Shown: positions 43,689 to 54,212 of the stretch, one piece after another
Layout: each line of letters begins with the position of its first letter
Position numbering within the stretch: position 1 is the stretch's first letter
Source of the DNA: Volutella citrinella
Lineage: Eukaryota > Ascomycota > Sordariomycetes > Hypocreales > Nectriaceae
Length of the DNA: 64,000 bases
Assembly: GCA_034401135.1 (NCBI GenBank)
Contig: JAWZSP010000008.1
Span: 1,488,001 to 1,552,000 of the forward strand
Direction of reading: 5' to 3'
The notes under the pieces: model-generated
The model's database searches: none
Seen by the model: only the letters and a program-made list of their open reading frames with translations
What the model was told of the DNA's origin: nothing
Translations under genes and position numbers: made by a program

Positions 43689-46116
43689 ATGGCGGCCAAC
43701 GTGACGTACGATGGCGTGGCAGCGGAGGGGGGAGGCAACATATTCTCGGGCATCAAGTTCTGGTTATCCAGCCGTATACCAATGAGGAAGGACATGATGC
43801 AGAAGATCAAAGTGAGTATGAGTGAAGACCGGGCAACGAGCTCGCTAACGGACAAAGGACAACGGTGGCTCTATAGAAGCCCTGGAGAGGAATGCAGACA
43901 TTCTCATAGCCGACCATGCTCGAAAAGACGCCCCCGCAGGCAGCTATTCCTGGAAGTACATTACCGAATCTGTCGCCAACGGCGCTCTTCAGGAGAAAGA
44001 TCGCTATCGAATTGGCCCTCCCCCAAATGCACCAAGGCCGGCCGGGGGAGGCCCTGGCGTCAAGGGCCCGAGGAAGGCTTTCACAGCTGCTGATGATGCT
44101 GTGTTGGCCAAGTGGGTGCTCTCCCACTCCATGGACCGCACTGGAAACAAGATCTACCTTGAGCTTGAGGGCATTGTGAGTTTTGCCTCGTGCAGGAGAT
44201 AGAGGCTGTTGCTGACATGACAGAACCCACGACACACTTGGCAGTCGTGGCGCAACCGATACGTTAAAACCTTGAAGAACCTTGCGGAGGATCAGCTGCA
44301 GAATCTCGCCAGGAACGCATCCGAAGACCTTGGAGCTGGCGTGGTTCCCGGACCGGAGACAACCGTCAAGGAACCAAGCCGACCTGTGCCGCCTCAAGCC
44401 CCGAGCGAGCCTGCTCGCGAGGAGAGGCGCCACAACGAGGTGACCAGGACAGTGACTTCTGCGCAGCCTGTGACTGACGACAGAGCCGATGCGGCTCCTA
44501 ATGACCATGTCATGGAAGTTCCCGAAACGGACTCTGGCCATGCGGAGGAGATCGAGGTCGCGGCTCATACGAACCACGTCGAAGAAATCGCCGAAACGGA
44601 CTCTGAGGAGACGGAAGGCGGCGAGGCGTACGTTGCCAAGAAGAGAAAGCAGTTTCGCGAAGATTTCAATTTATTCATGGAGCTAGAAGACCGTGCTTAT
44701 CAGGATCACCAAGAGATCAGAGGCCGGCGCGTCGATTTATTTGATCTCCTTCTGGCTGTCCAACGCAATCAGAAACAAGATGGGATGGTCAATGTAGACC
44801 AGACCGACTGGAAGGAGGTAACCAAAAGCCTTGGCTTCAAGGCCCAGGACGAGGCGGCCACGAACCAGCTGCGGAGATGCTGGAATGAGAACTTGGCCGC
44901 TTTTGTGGAGTGCACGAACGATTTCGAGCAGCAAGACGGCGAAGACGACAGCCAGAGCCAGCCTGAGTGGGTGGCACCGAGTGGACTGGAAGACCTCCCC
45001 CCGAGTGTTGCGGAAAAGGTCGCTCGCGTCGCGGAGAGATCGTCGCCGCCTTCAAGGACGAAGATGCTTTATTTGTTGGACCATTCGCCTCCCCCAACGT
45101 CAAAACGAAGGCGGCTGAATAGAAACTCGGTAGTCGACAGCACCCCGTCACCCAAAGAAACGTCACCAGCGCCCGGTCATTCCTATGGCATGTCGCCAAG
45201 TGTCCGGAGGAATTTGCTGCGGCAGGACTATCACGATACGAGCGAGGCCTCGCAGCAGCTTCCTCCTTTGCCTAAGGAGCAGGAATCGGAGCCTGAGGAG
45301 CATCAAGAGCCGGAGGAGCAGGTGGAAGAGCTCGAGATCCAAGAGACCCCCCAATTGGCCCGCCGGGGGCAGTCACAAGGCATCGAAACCCAGGCGGACA
45401 TTTCGCCCTCTCAGCAGCTCAGCCAAGAAGCCTTGAACACAAGACCGATTCCCTTCCCTGTGGGTCAAACGCGACCGGCGCGGTTCACGACTGACTCCAG
45501 GGGGGCGGCCTCGAGACCACTGGGGCGGGCCAAAAGCCGTGAGGTTTTCTCAGCAACCAGTAACCAGGTCTCGAAACTTTCGGCGGCCCCGGTCCCACAG
45601 CCCACGAAGGCCCCTCGCCGCTCTTTGCCCGCGTCCTTCGGCTCGGCTTCGACGCAGCGCGCTCCAGCAGCCACAAGCCGATCCAAGCCCCCGCCGCCGA
45701 AACCTCAGCCACCCCGACGGGCAGACCCAAAGGATTCCAACCGCCGGGATATACAAGGCTGGATCAACCATTACGAGTTGCTGGGCTTCTCACGCGACAC
45801 CATCGTCGAGGGCCTCAAGTGCACGACTCTCACCCCAGGGAAACTGGCGCAGCTCGTCATGGAGCATTTGAAAAGTGGCAAGGGTGCGCCTTCTCACCAC
45901 GAAGGCATCTGGACGGATCGCGACGACGAGGAGCTCGTGTTCCTCAGCGAGTTCGACCCATCGATACCCCCCACGGACGCGGACGAGGCGCAGGCGCATA
46001 GGAAAGCCCGCAAGGTGAGGGATCGGTTGACGAACAAGCACGGCCAGCAGCGCATGGAGCTGCGCCAGGCGTTTTTGGAAGCGCAGGCGGCCGACGGTGC
46101 GCCCATGGGGAGATAG
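43689..46116 (+). CDS. RAP1: Telomere-binding protein RAP1 (BRCT, Myb, RCT) with an ARID-like segment
   Basis: Exons are 43689-43811, 43858-44175 and 44224-46116, giving 777 residues, with phase-0 introns of 46 and 48 nt. Rap1 is part of the telomere-capping complex; in most fungi it is recruited by a TRF/Taz1-type protein. Start MAANVTYDG is chosen over an upstream GTG. Domains are a BRCT fold (about 10-95: IFSGIKFWLSSRIP, NADILIADHA, YSWKYITESV), the Rap1 Myb domain (about 114-165: FTAADDAVLAKWVLSHSMDR, then PRHTWQSWRNRYVKTL), a segment at about 286-380 with an ARID/BRIGHT-like pattern (RVDLFDLLLAVQRN, VDQTDWKEVTKSLGF, NQLRRCWNENLAAFVE), a disordered Pro/Glu/Gln-rich region, and the C-terminal RCT domain (about 655-777: DIQGWINHYELLGFSRDTIV, HEGIWTDRDDEELVFL, KHGQQRMELRQAFLE). 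BRCT, Myb and RCT order is diagnostic; the ARID-like reading is mine. Confidence 0.9.
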
Positions 46117-46721
46117 CATCTTGAATGGTGGTTGTCATCGGCGGTACCGTAGGCGTTGCCCTGATTTGGCATTTCAAGGAGTTTGGGATATGAGATTCGA
46201 TTCGAGACTGGGGTTTGCATAAGCGACGGTGGGGTATTGTTTTTGACACGATTGTTTGAAGATACCTTGAGGATATGAATGCATTTTCCCATGAGGCGAA
46301 ATGATGCAGTTCTGTCCATTGTCAGGCTTAGCTGACCACATCGCACTGCTTGGTCTGTGCCTGTTGCATTCAAAACGGGTGTATTGAAGTAAAAGCATCA
46401 GATTCAGACTAGAATGCTGGTCGCTATGTCGAGTGGTTCGCTGATGAAGCTCACCCTGACGAGGTGCAATTGTCGCCAGTCCAAGCTCGCCCAAGTGCGC
46501 GCCATTATGCGCCGCTTCCAAGCTAACCAGCCGTAAGCAATCAGACCGAGCTGCTAAAATTCCAGGAATACCCCTCGCCCTATTTCCCGATGCTGAGGCA
46601 AACCGCCAGCAGACCATAAAAACGCCAGTGATGCCCCAAGAACTCTAAAACCATCTGCACCACCCGATCTCTTCTCCAGCGCATCTCGACCATGGATGTC
46701 GCTCTGTAAATGATGTTTCCG
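46117..46721. other. Convergent spacer between RAP1 and KAR5
   Basis: A 605-bp interval of two 3' regions; no gene is seen. Confidence 0.6.
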
Positions 46722-48536
46722 TTAAGTGTTTGTTAAATTGTCGAAAAGATGAAGGGCATTGTGTGAGCTATTTGTCGACGTCGTCTCCTCGGCTTGTGGA
46801 CTAGCAAAGGATGAATGGAGGACACCGGCGTAGTTCTCAACATTGGAGTAGCAGAACCCGATGATCTCACCTGGTTCAATTAGTAGCCGTGCATTTAACG
46901 GGATGACAGATGACTCACCAAGGCCAACCAGCCAGATGTTGCGCCCAAGTGATGGCTGAAGCCCGTAAGATCCCATCAGAAGCGATGCGACCGGGAAGAA
47001 CGCGTATGGCCACATGCTTGTCAAATCGGAGCGCGAAGACATCGAGTCACGAATATCATTTGCAGAGACTGACGCTTTCTCCAGCGAGTTCAATATTTCG
47101 TCCGACTTCTGCTGTGCCTGCTCGAGTCGCTCGTTATGCCCCTTGTAGTTGTCCGCCAAAGATTCGGCAGCATCTTCGAGCTGTTCCATCCCCTGCTCCA
47201 TGTGAGTTTTCAACCATATACCTTGGCCACATTTACTTACGGATTGAAGCGTCGATTGCCTTTCCATGAGATTTTGGACTTGTCGGGAGGAAGCCTCCTG
47301 CCAACGTTTAGAATTAGCCACGGGAGTTGTCATGTGACTTACAATTTGGCTGTGAAGCGAGCTGGAAGAAGAAAATGCAGCTGATAAAGCAGCCATTACA
47401 GCTTCTGTGTTCTGCGATATCCGCTGCGAGCTTTCTTGCATTGCCACGTCTTGCGAAGCTGCAAACTGAGCGCTGTTGTCTGAGGCAGTGCGGAGCAAAA
47501 TGGACAAAACGTTCTGCAGGTTCCTGGCATCTTCGAGCCCACTCTTGACTTTGTCGCCAGATTCCTTGCTTCATTAGAGTGCATTGGGCGACGGAATCAT
47601 TGATGTGTGACTTACTTTAGCGACTTGGCCCAGATTCGTTTGGAGGTGGTCCTCTAACACAGACAGCCGTTGCCAAAGAGTCTCGACTAGGGGACTTAGA
47701 TCTTGGACAGAAGCGTGAGCTTGTTGGAAGGCTTGGTTAAAAGCTGCCATGCGAGCATCGAGTTCGGCATCCACCTGGACGGTGAGCCTCTCTAGGATTT
47801 TGGTGACGCGTTGGTATACGTAAAGATTCTGGTCTAGATCAAGGGTTAGTCATTGAGTACTCCCGGACTAGAAGCGCCCCAACCTTTCTCATGGCCAGCT
47901 CGAGCAGCATCGCAGAACCTCAAAGCCTTGTGATGATAAGTAAGCCAAGTGTTCCAAGCAGAGTCGGATTGACCCAGGCCTTCCAGGCAGGCGTTTATCT
48001 CGACACTCGAGACATGAAGCTGCGGCTTGGTCGGAGCAGGCAACGCAGCCAGAAAAGGCTCTCGGAACTTGTGGCAAGACGCAGGAATGGTAAATCTTGC
48101 CCTCTCCAAGTCGCAAATGGCAAGACTAGCAGCGTATGAGTCGACAAAGTCCTGGACGGCTCGTCCGCTGTCGATGTGAATCGTCGCCTCGTTCTGCCCA
48201 TCGAGGAGCTGGCAGTTGGAAACGAGGCAACGCGCGGCAATGCGATGGCAGAGGGGCTCCGACTCCAGTTGCTTCAACTCTTCAAGGGCGAGGCTGTACA
48301 CGCTCGAGGGACGTCGTGAATGTCGATTCGATGGTGGCGGGATATCCGGTGAGATGCTCGCCTGGGTTGACTCTTTGGACCCTGGCGTTTGTTAGAAGTC
48401 TGCTGAACCTTTGGAGTGCCTTGGGATACCGACCAGTCCATTCCAAACCTATGGAGAAGCATTGCACGCCGGTTGCGACGAGGGCCAGTACGAGTAATGC
48501 CCAGCAAGAGCCGAGGCCCGCCCCCTTGGCTGACAT
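46722..48536 (-). CDS. KAR5: Nuclear fusion protein KAR5 (Tht1-like)
   Basis: Seven exons (minus strand): 48536-48449, 48381-47884, 47833-47616, 47564-47343, 47297-47241, 47192-46919 and 46870-46722; about 501 residues. Kar5/Tht1/Brambleberry proteins sit in the nuclear envelope and endoplasmic reticulum and are needed for nuclear membrane fusion in karyogamy. Residues 1-25 are a signal peptide ([16 protein letters not shown]). The luminal domain has the characteristic block [46 protein letters not shown] and the [19 protein letters not shown] motif. A coiled-coil region follows ([20 protein letters not shown]), and hydrophobic segments lie near the end ([32 protein letters not shown]). The intron-1 donor is uncertain (gtttgg at 48448 or gtcggt at 48433). 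Introns 4-6 (45, 48 and 48 nt) are stop-free and frame-preserving. Confidence 0.87.
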
Positions 48537-48829
48537 GATATTGTTGACTGCTGCATGCGCCGGTCAGTAAGGTAGAGAAGAAGTACCTTGCCTGAAATCT
48601 CCCGGGATTCTGTGGCAAACTAAGAGGTGATTTGCGTGCGGGAGTTTGAGCGTTTGCGTAGAGGATAGAGATGGAAGGTGCGGGAAGCGGGTTTGTTGAA
48701 ACTAAGCAGGTGGTGACGAGGGAAGGCACGTGGCAGAGCGCGGGTGAAACGACATTTATTATAAAAAAATTCCCCCGATTCTTTTTTTGACCTAGCACAA
48801 ATTCTCTCGTAATTCCAATGTGCTATTGT
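48537..48829. promoter_or_regulatory. KAR5 upstream region
   Basis: About 290 bp upstream of the KAR5 start. It contains an interrupted A/T-rich stretch (taaaaaaattccc near 48763-48776, then a short T run at about 48782-48788) and no supported gene. Confidence 0.4.
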
Positions 48830-49330
48830 ATGGCGAGGCGGCGTTTCTTGAGCGTCTGTGTGTTTGTGCGTATTGTGCCGAGCTTGATCGTCGGTGGAGT
48901 CAAAGGCTCAATAACACAACATCTACTATCTCCAATTGATGCTGAGTGTGTAGAGTGAGGCTCAATATCTAGCTAAGGTATGCTCTATTCCAAGATTTCA
49001 TTTGTGTAGCTGGATATCGGCCATATCGCTCTGATCGACCAAAATCGAAGCAGCCGTTTGAAGAGGCCCAAGGAGAAGATGTCAGTTTGGAATCAACCGC
49101 GGTTCACCCGGTGGATTATTTCGATTGTCAGGTGCATTATTCAAGAGGGTCTTGTCGATGTTCTGATTTTAAAAAGGATGACTCGAGTGGATGTATATAT
49201 TGCGGTATGTACAACCTCGCTACGAAAGATGCGTTGCGCCCAGGATGCAACATGACGACACCACTGAGACCGTGAGACGTCTGTTGAGACGACTAAGACG
49301 TTACTTCGCCAGTCCCAAACCACCGATAAC
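48830..49330 (+). CDS. Candidate small secreted cysteine-rich protein (weak model)
   Basis: This is a tentative model. An ATG at 48830 encodes a basic start and hydrophobic run (MARRRFLSVCVFVRIVPSLI) resembling a signal peptide, then a short frame stopping at 48956-48958. A second frame, open from about 48973, contains six cysteines within about 45 residues (FDCQVHY, GSCRCSDF, SSGCIYCG, RPGCN). It is preceded by an acceptor-like tttgtgtag ending at 49009. A strong donor gtatgt follows the IYC codons, with a possible acceptor ttcgccag near 49312. Joining the first two pieces requires a poor donor (gtgtag at 48948), so the splice chain is not proven. The spacing of cysteines and the position upstream of a secreted-protein gene suggest an effector-like peptide. 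It may equally be non-coding. Confidence 0.22.
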
Positions 49331-49719
49331 AATACCAAGAGGTGCCTGGTAGCTCATCAAAACGGGACAAGGGCTGCTTTCTCTCGGCATGCCCCAAATT
49401 ACAACGTACGAGTCACCACGTAGGCACCCGCCAGTCGGACGACTGTTCTGTACTTTACAGAATCACTGCTGCTGGCCATCGGAAATGAAGTATAACAAAG
49501 TTTGAGCCAAAAGCAGGCCCCTGTGTTAGGCCAAGGAACGATAATATATTAGGACCTCATGAGGAGGCGATCTTCCTACGCGCGCGCATATGATATATCG
49601 AGGACAGGCATTGCAAATTATTAGTCCATGATCTCTGCGTATCAGCAGTCCGGCGGTCCTTGCTTAACCAAAGACACACTACCGCCTGCCTGGATGCCAT
49701 TCTACCGATGGGATGTTGC

Positions 49720-50568
49720 TTAGTTGCCACCGAGGAGGGCGGTAACGATGGAGGTAATAAACTCGCCAACAGCTGTGATGAGCTATCGATGTCTTAGCAC
49801 AGTTTAAAATCTAGAAAGAATGGCTTGACTTACAGGACCAAAGTCTTCAATGAGATCTCTGAGGAGCTCGGCAACCTTGTCAGTGAGGATACGCTCGCCG
49901 CGCTGGATAATGTTGACAATAGCGTCGATGGTCTTGTTGCCCAAGAGAGTCTCGAGAATGTGGGCGAGATCAATCTTGAGGATAGCATTGATGATGGGGA
50001 CAGCAGCTTCAATGATCTTGCCAAAGTCGATCTTAAGGACAGAGTTGATCAAGTTGGCAACTCCCTGGATGACACCGCTGATATCAATCTGGCCAATGGC
50101 TTCGAAGATGGGCTGGAGGGTCTTGATGATGCCGTCGAGGTTGATGCTGTTGACGATGCCGATGACAGACTTGATGAGGCCTTCAATATCGAGTCCAGCA
50201 AATGCCTTGAGAATGGGGTCGACAGCCTGGAGGATGGGATCAACAAGGCCAAGGAGGGTGCGAATGGGCTGGACGAAGGGATCGGCCAGCAGGTCACTGA
50301 GCTTGGTGACAGTTTGCTTGACGTCGTTGAAGAAGTCCTCGTTGAGGAGACCAAAGATGCCGCGGACAAGGCCCAGGAGCTCCTCGATGAGGTTGCCAAG
50401 AGACCCGAGGCCGTTCTGGCGGCTGACGAGGAGCTCAAGCTCAGCTCGGGGGATCAGGTTCAGGGGCACCAGAGGGCTGTTGGGCTGAGCCTCGGGAGCA
50501 GCGCTGGCGACGGCGGTGACGGGCATGAAGACGGCCACCGACGCGACGAGAGCCTTGGAGAACCGCAT
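49720..50568 (-). CDS. Secreted, cysteine-free protein of amphipathic helical repeats
   Basis: Exons (minus strand) are 50568-49834 and 49782-49720, giving 265 residues. The unspliced frame would end DFGPVSQAILSRF, but a perfect donor (cct|gtaagt) and acceptor (cgatag) give the tail LITAVGEFITSIVTALLGGN. The start is MRFSKALVASVAVFMPVTAV, a signal peptide with likely cleavage after AVASA or soon after. The mature part has no cysteine. It is a series of Leu/Ile/Val-rich amphipathic segments, each opening with Asp at about residues 127, 145, 162, 181 and 200, with pattern D-x-x-x-[IV]-I-x(5)-I-[IVL]-[NE]-x-[IV]-[LG]-x-I. I recognise no family. Such repeats could coat hydrophobic surfaces or bind lipid, which is inference. 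A TATA-like element (gtataatt, minus strand) lies about 115 bp upstream. Confidence 0.85.
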
Positions 50569-52490
50569 ATTGATTTTTGGAGTTGGTTGGTTGTTGAGCA
50601 ATGAGATCTTTGGGTTCAGATCAGGCTGCGGAGTGGTTGATGTCGAGTGAAGAAGCAGGTGTTTGAGAGGCAGACAGCGGACAATTATACTTTGATCTGC
50701 TAGTCGTCCAACTTTGTGCCAGATACTGGGCTAGATGGTATCCTCGGGACCTGAGTCTCCATTCTAGGATAGACTCCCGCGGATCGGGATGCATCGTGGT
50801 TGCAAAGACAATTTGCCCGGACACCCCGCATGGCACAACTTCAAGTTGCAACGACAACGGCCAATCTCCGCAAAGTCCCATGTGTCATGTCAGATCAGCT
50901 TCACGAGCCTCAAGCCTCTACTTCGTGGCCAACGAGCCGACCAATGCAGGTCCCGGACTCCCGGCTTGAGTAGCGGCCGGAGTTCTTGGCCCAGAACGAG
51001 AGGCACTGAAATGGACATGAAACCCAAGGGAAGCAACGTCTGGATTTGACTCGTAGTGAGGGTGTCTTGTCAGCTGAGCGAATGGCGAAGTGCTGCGACT
51101 TTGTTGTTGAATAATTGAAGGGAGGGTAGCAGGCGCATTGTCCACAGTCCAGGAAGCACAATGCGACACAACGTGACGGCAGGGCTTGCAGCCTGAGAGA
51201 AGTAAGTAAGAGCAGTGGATTAGCTCCAAGAATCAGCATGGGGAGCGAACACACAGGGCTGAAGGTGCCGGCACGTCTAGCAGTCGAGGCTGTCTCATGC
51301 AAGATGCGAGATAGACGACATGTGAAACGCGTGTGTGGCTCCAAAACATACGACTGCGGTCCAAAAATGAAATGAAACAAGGCGAAAAACGCCCCGGAAG
51401 GCCCTAATTTGGTCTCGGGACCCATAAACAAAGCAGGTCGCGCGTGCATGCGGATGTCAAATGCATGTCAGTCACCAAGAAATGTTTGTCAGTGCCGGCC
51501 GGCTGCGTGGCCACTGTCGTGTCAAGGTCAAATCAAAGGCACAGCGCACATCAAACAACGGACAGGGGCCGTCGGATATGGGCAGGGATCTGAGCCAGTG
51601 ACAACAGCTCAAGCTGCGTTTCAAACACGAGCCATTGGGACGCACAGGCTCGACTTCCACAGGCTCACAGCCAACGGGAAATTCTGATGGCGCAGTGAAT
51701 GGATTTAGATGCTCCATGGCTACCCTACCATCCAAGCCCACTAATCTATCTAAAAGACCGGCGACTCGCCTCATGGAGGGCTTGCGGCGAAAGGCCGAGG
51801 CCTGGTCGTCCTTGGCGTTGGCCCATTGGCCCCAGCCTCCATGCGCAGATCCAACCGTGGTAGACACCGGGGAGCATGGGAGCAGCAAGGTTGCATCGAC
51901 TACAACTCCCCGTGCCAAATATATCCCGGTAGTCGCCTGTGAAGCCTGGCAGTTGACTCGACTCCTACAACACCCTCCCGCACCACCGCACCAAGTCACG
52001 ATGGCTTCAGCCGCCAGATTTTACAGTGTCATTTACCTCTGCAGCGCCCACATCACCAAGCCTCCGTTGTTCATCAGATGTTGCATCAGGCTTCCCGAGG
52101 ATGGCAGCGTTGCTTTATCCCAGCATAGAAGCCAACCAAAGGGACCAGGCTGAGGCCGAGGCGAGTCATCCGCAACTTTGAATTCAACACCAGCTGATGC
52201 TCCGGATCGTCGATCCCTTGACCCCCGCCGTCCGACTCAGATCCTCACAGTCACGAGCACATCATATGCCGGGTTGCAAACCGCCATTTTCCACGCGTTG
52301 TTGCAGTAAAACCCCTCGTCATTTCCTGCTCCCTCCACCGTTACGTTTCACACTCGTACACATTCCATCTCGCACAACACCTGTCGGCCTTCTTCAATCC
52401 AGATTATAGGCCCGCAACTCCCGTCAAACGTCTTTCTGCCAACTTTTCCTGCTACCTTAAGGGCAATAAACCAGTCTTTTCATCACCAAT
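50569..52490. promoter_or_regulatory. Divergent upstream region between two secreted-protein genes
   Basis: About 1.9 kb between the amphipathic-repeat gene (minus) and the GPI-anchored gene (plus). Frames of up to 179 codons in it have no domain or splice support. The last 200 bp before 52491 are pyrimidine-rich with little G, a typical fungal leader. Confidence 0.45.
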
Positions 52491-53540
52491 ATGTTGTTCC
52501 AAACCACTGTCGTGCTGTTCCTGTCAGCTACCTCTTACGCTTTCAACTATGAAGAGGCCAGAGCTAAGAGGGCTCCTAAGGAGCAGCCCATCGACGCCAC
52601 CAAGGTCTCTGCCATGCTGTTAGTCATGCTATTGCTGTTATCTTGGGTGTTGCGACTATGATACATGTACTGACGCTAGAATCACACTAGGCACACCTAC
52701 GTCCAGCACATGACTGTTTCGCAGCTTGTTCCGAAGCCTACCAAGACTCTCGGCATCGACATTCCTCAGGATCTCAGACGCAAGATCCTGACTGCGGTCC
52801 CAGCAGATGTTGTCGTCAACTTCGTTGCCAAGCAAGACTACCGTGATGGAGCGGTCTCTGCCTTCAAGGCCGGGGAGACTCCCGCTTGGTATAACGTGAG
52901 CACCGACCCAATTTACACTCACACATTGCAGATGTGGGCAATTTGCTGACTCTAGCCCGCGCAGAGAATCGACCCTGATGTTCGAGACTTCTTCGAAGCC
53001 ATGGCTCAGAGCATCAACAATGGGCAGGCCGTGTACGAAAAGACTCAGGCTCCCAAGCCCACCGGGGAGCCGGATGCTAGGTCAGGAGACAGCTCCGCGA
53101 AAAGCTCTCCTGCGAGCTCTGATGATAAGTCTGGCAAAAGTTCTGACGTCAAATCAGACAACAAATCGAGCAAAGTTTCTAACGATGATTCCGCGGACAG
53201 CATAGACAAGATCTTTGGCGATGGTGCAAGCGACACTCTGAACGGGAATGGGGGATCGGGATCGGGCTCGGGCTTGGGCAGCAAATCGGGAAATAGCACG
53301 AAGAGCAGTGACGGTGCGGGAAAGAGTATCATGGACATCTTTGGAACTGCCTTTGGCGATAGGCCAACGACGACGGCGGGAAGCGGCTCCAACACGTACG
53401 TTTCTAAGCCGACCGGCAGCAAGGGCGGAGTAGCTAGCCAGACGAGTGCGGCCTTTGCCATGCCCACAGGCGTCGACCCTCACCTCATGGCTGGAGTGTT
53501 TGGCTTGGCGGGTGTCGTCGGAGTGGCTCTGGCCTTGTAA
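52491..53540 (+). CDS. GPI-anchored secreted protein with conserved N-terminal domain and Ser/Gly-rich stalk
   Basis: Exons are 52491-52618, 52691-52895 and 52965-53540, giving 302 residues, with introns of 72 and 69 nt. The N-terminal signal peptide is MLFQTTVVLFLSATSYAF. The conserved-looking part (about 35-140) includes TYVQHMTVSQLVPKPTKTL, IPQDLRRKILTAVPADVVVN and RIDPDVRDFFEAMAQSINNG. A low-complexity Ser/Lys/Asp/Gly-rich stalk follows (SSAKSSPASSDDKSGKSSD; GNGGSGSGSGLGSKSGNST), then a hydrophobic C-terminus after a small-residue site (HLMAGVFGLAGVVGVALAL), the layout of a GPI-attachment signal. Localisation is therefore probably plasma membrane or cell wall. I recognise no enzymatic domain, and the N-terminal region contains no cysteine. 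Ordering of signal, domain, stalk and GPI signal is clear; the function is unknown. Confidence 0.85.
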
Positions 53541-54212
53541 GGGCAGCGGCCCAGCGAGAAACTATCAACTTCATAACTCCTGGCAGCGCCCTCACTAATC
53601 TCTCGGAGAGGCCATGGGGTGCTTGCCGGACGCACATTATTGGGAGGGATAATATGGGTTACTGACCACTGTCGCCTTGTTGTGGGGAAGGGAAGCCGAA
53701 GGAAGCTATCGCAATACATGTATGTAATTGGGGATATCAAAGACACTCCTTTTGACTCTAGTACATGAATCCGCCCTGCTTTAGCCTTCACAACAGAAAT
53801 CGACATTTAGGTGGTGTTCTTGGATATTCATTACAACCTACTGTGGTCTTTGAATACATGTAGATCATTGGCCCTGTACGTGAACTTTCATCCAATCACC
53901 ATCACTCCCAGAAGTTTTTTTTTGTCTGGTCTCGTGTGTAGATATTAGCAATATTTCTTTCATTACAGTCAGAGAGCCACATAAGTCTCACTTCACGGAA
54001 ATTAAACATCTTACAGCTCTTGAACAAGTTTTATACGTTGAAAACTAGACAGATAGAAAAAGCAAAATCTACTTCAGAGAGCGTGCCTACATGTAGCCAC
54101 CACAACTGTCGTCATACTATAACAAATACGGGGTATACAAAAGAAACAACATATAGAAAAGAGCTATGCGTATATAGGCCCCTTCACTTGGGCAATCTTC
54201 GCCACCTACGTT
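53541..54212. other. Convergent AT-rich spacer
   Basis: A 672-bp spacer between the 3' ends of the GPI-protein gene and the oxygenase gene. It is noticeably AT-rich from about 53800 to 54180 and holds no supported gene. Confidence 0.5.

Noticed and set aside
49825..50604. Long open frame antisense to the amphipathic repeat gene (259 codons)
   Set aside because: The sense strand has a signal peptide, a consensus intron and a coherent repeat; the antisense product is an acidic low-complexity shadow.
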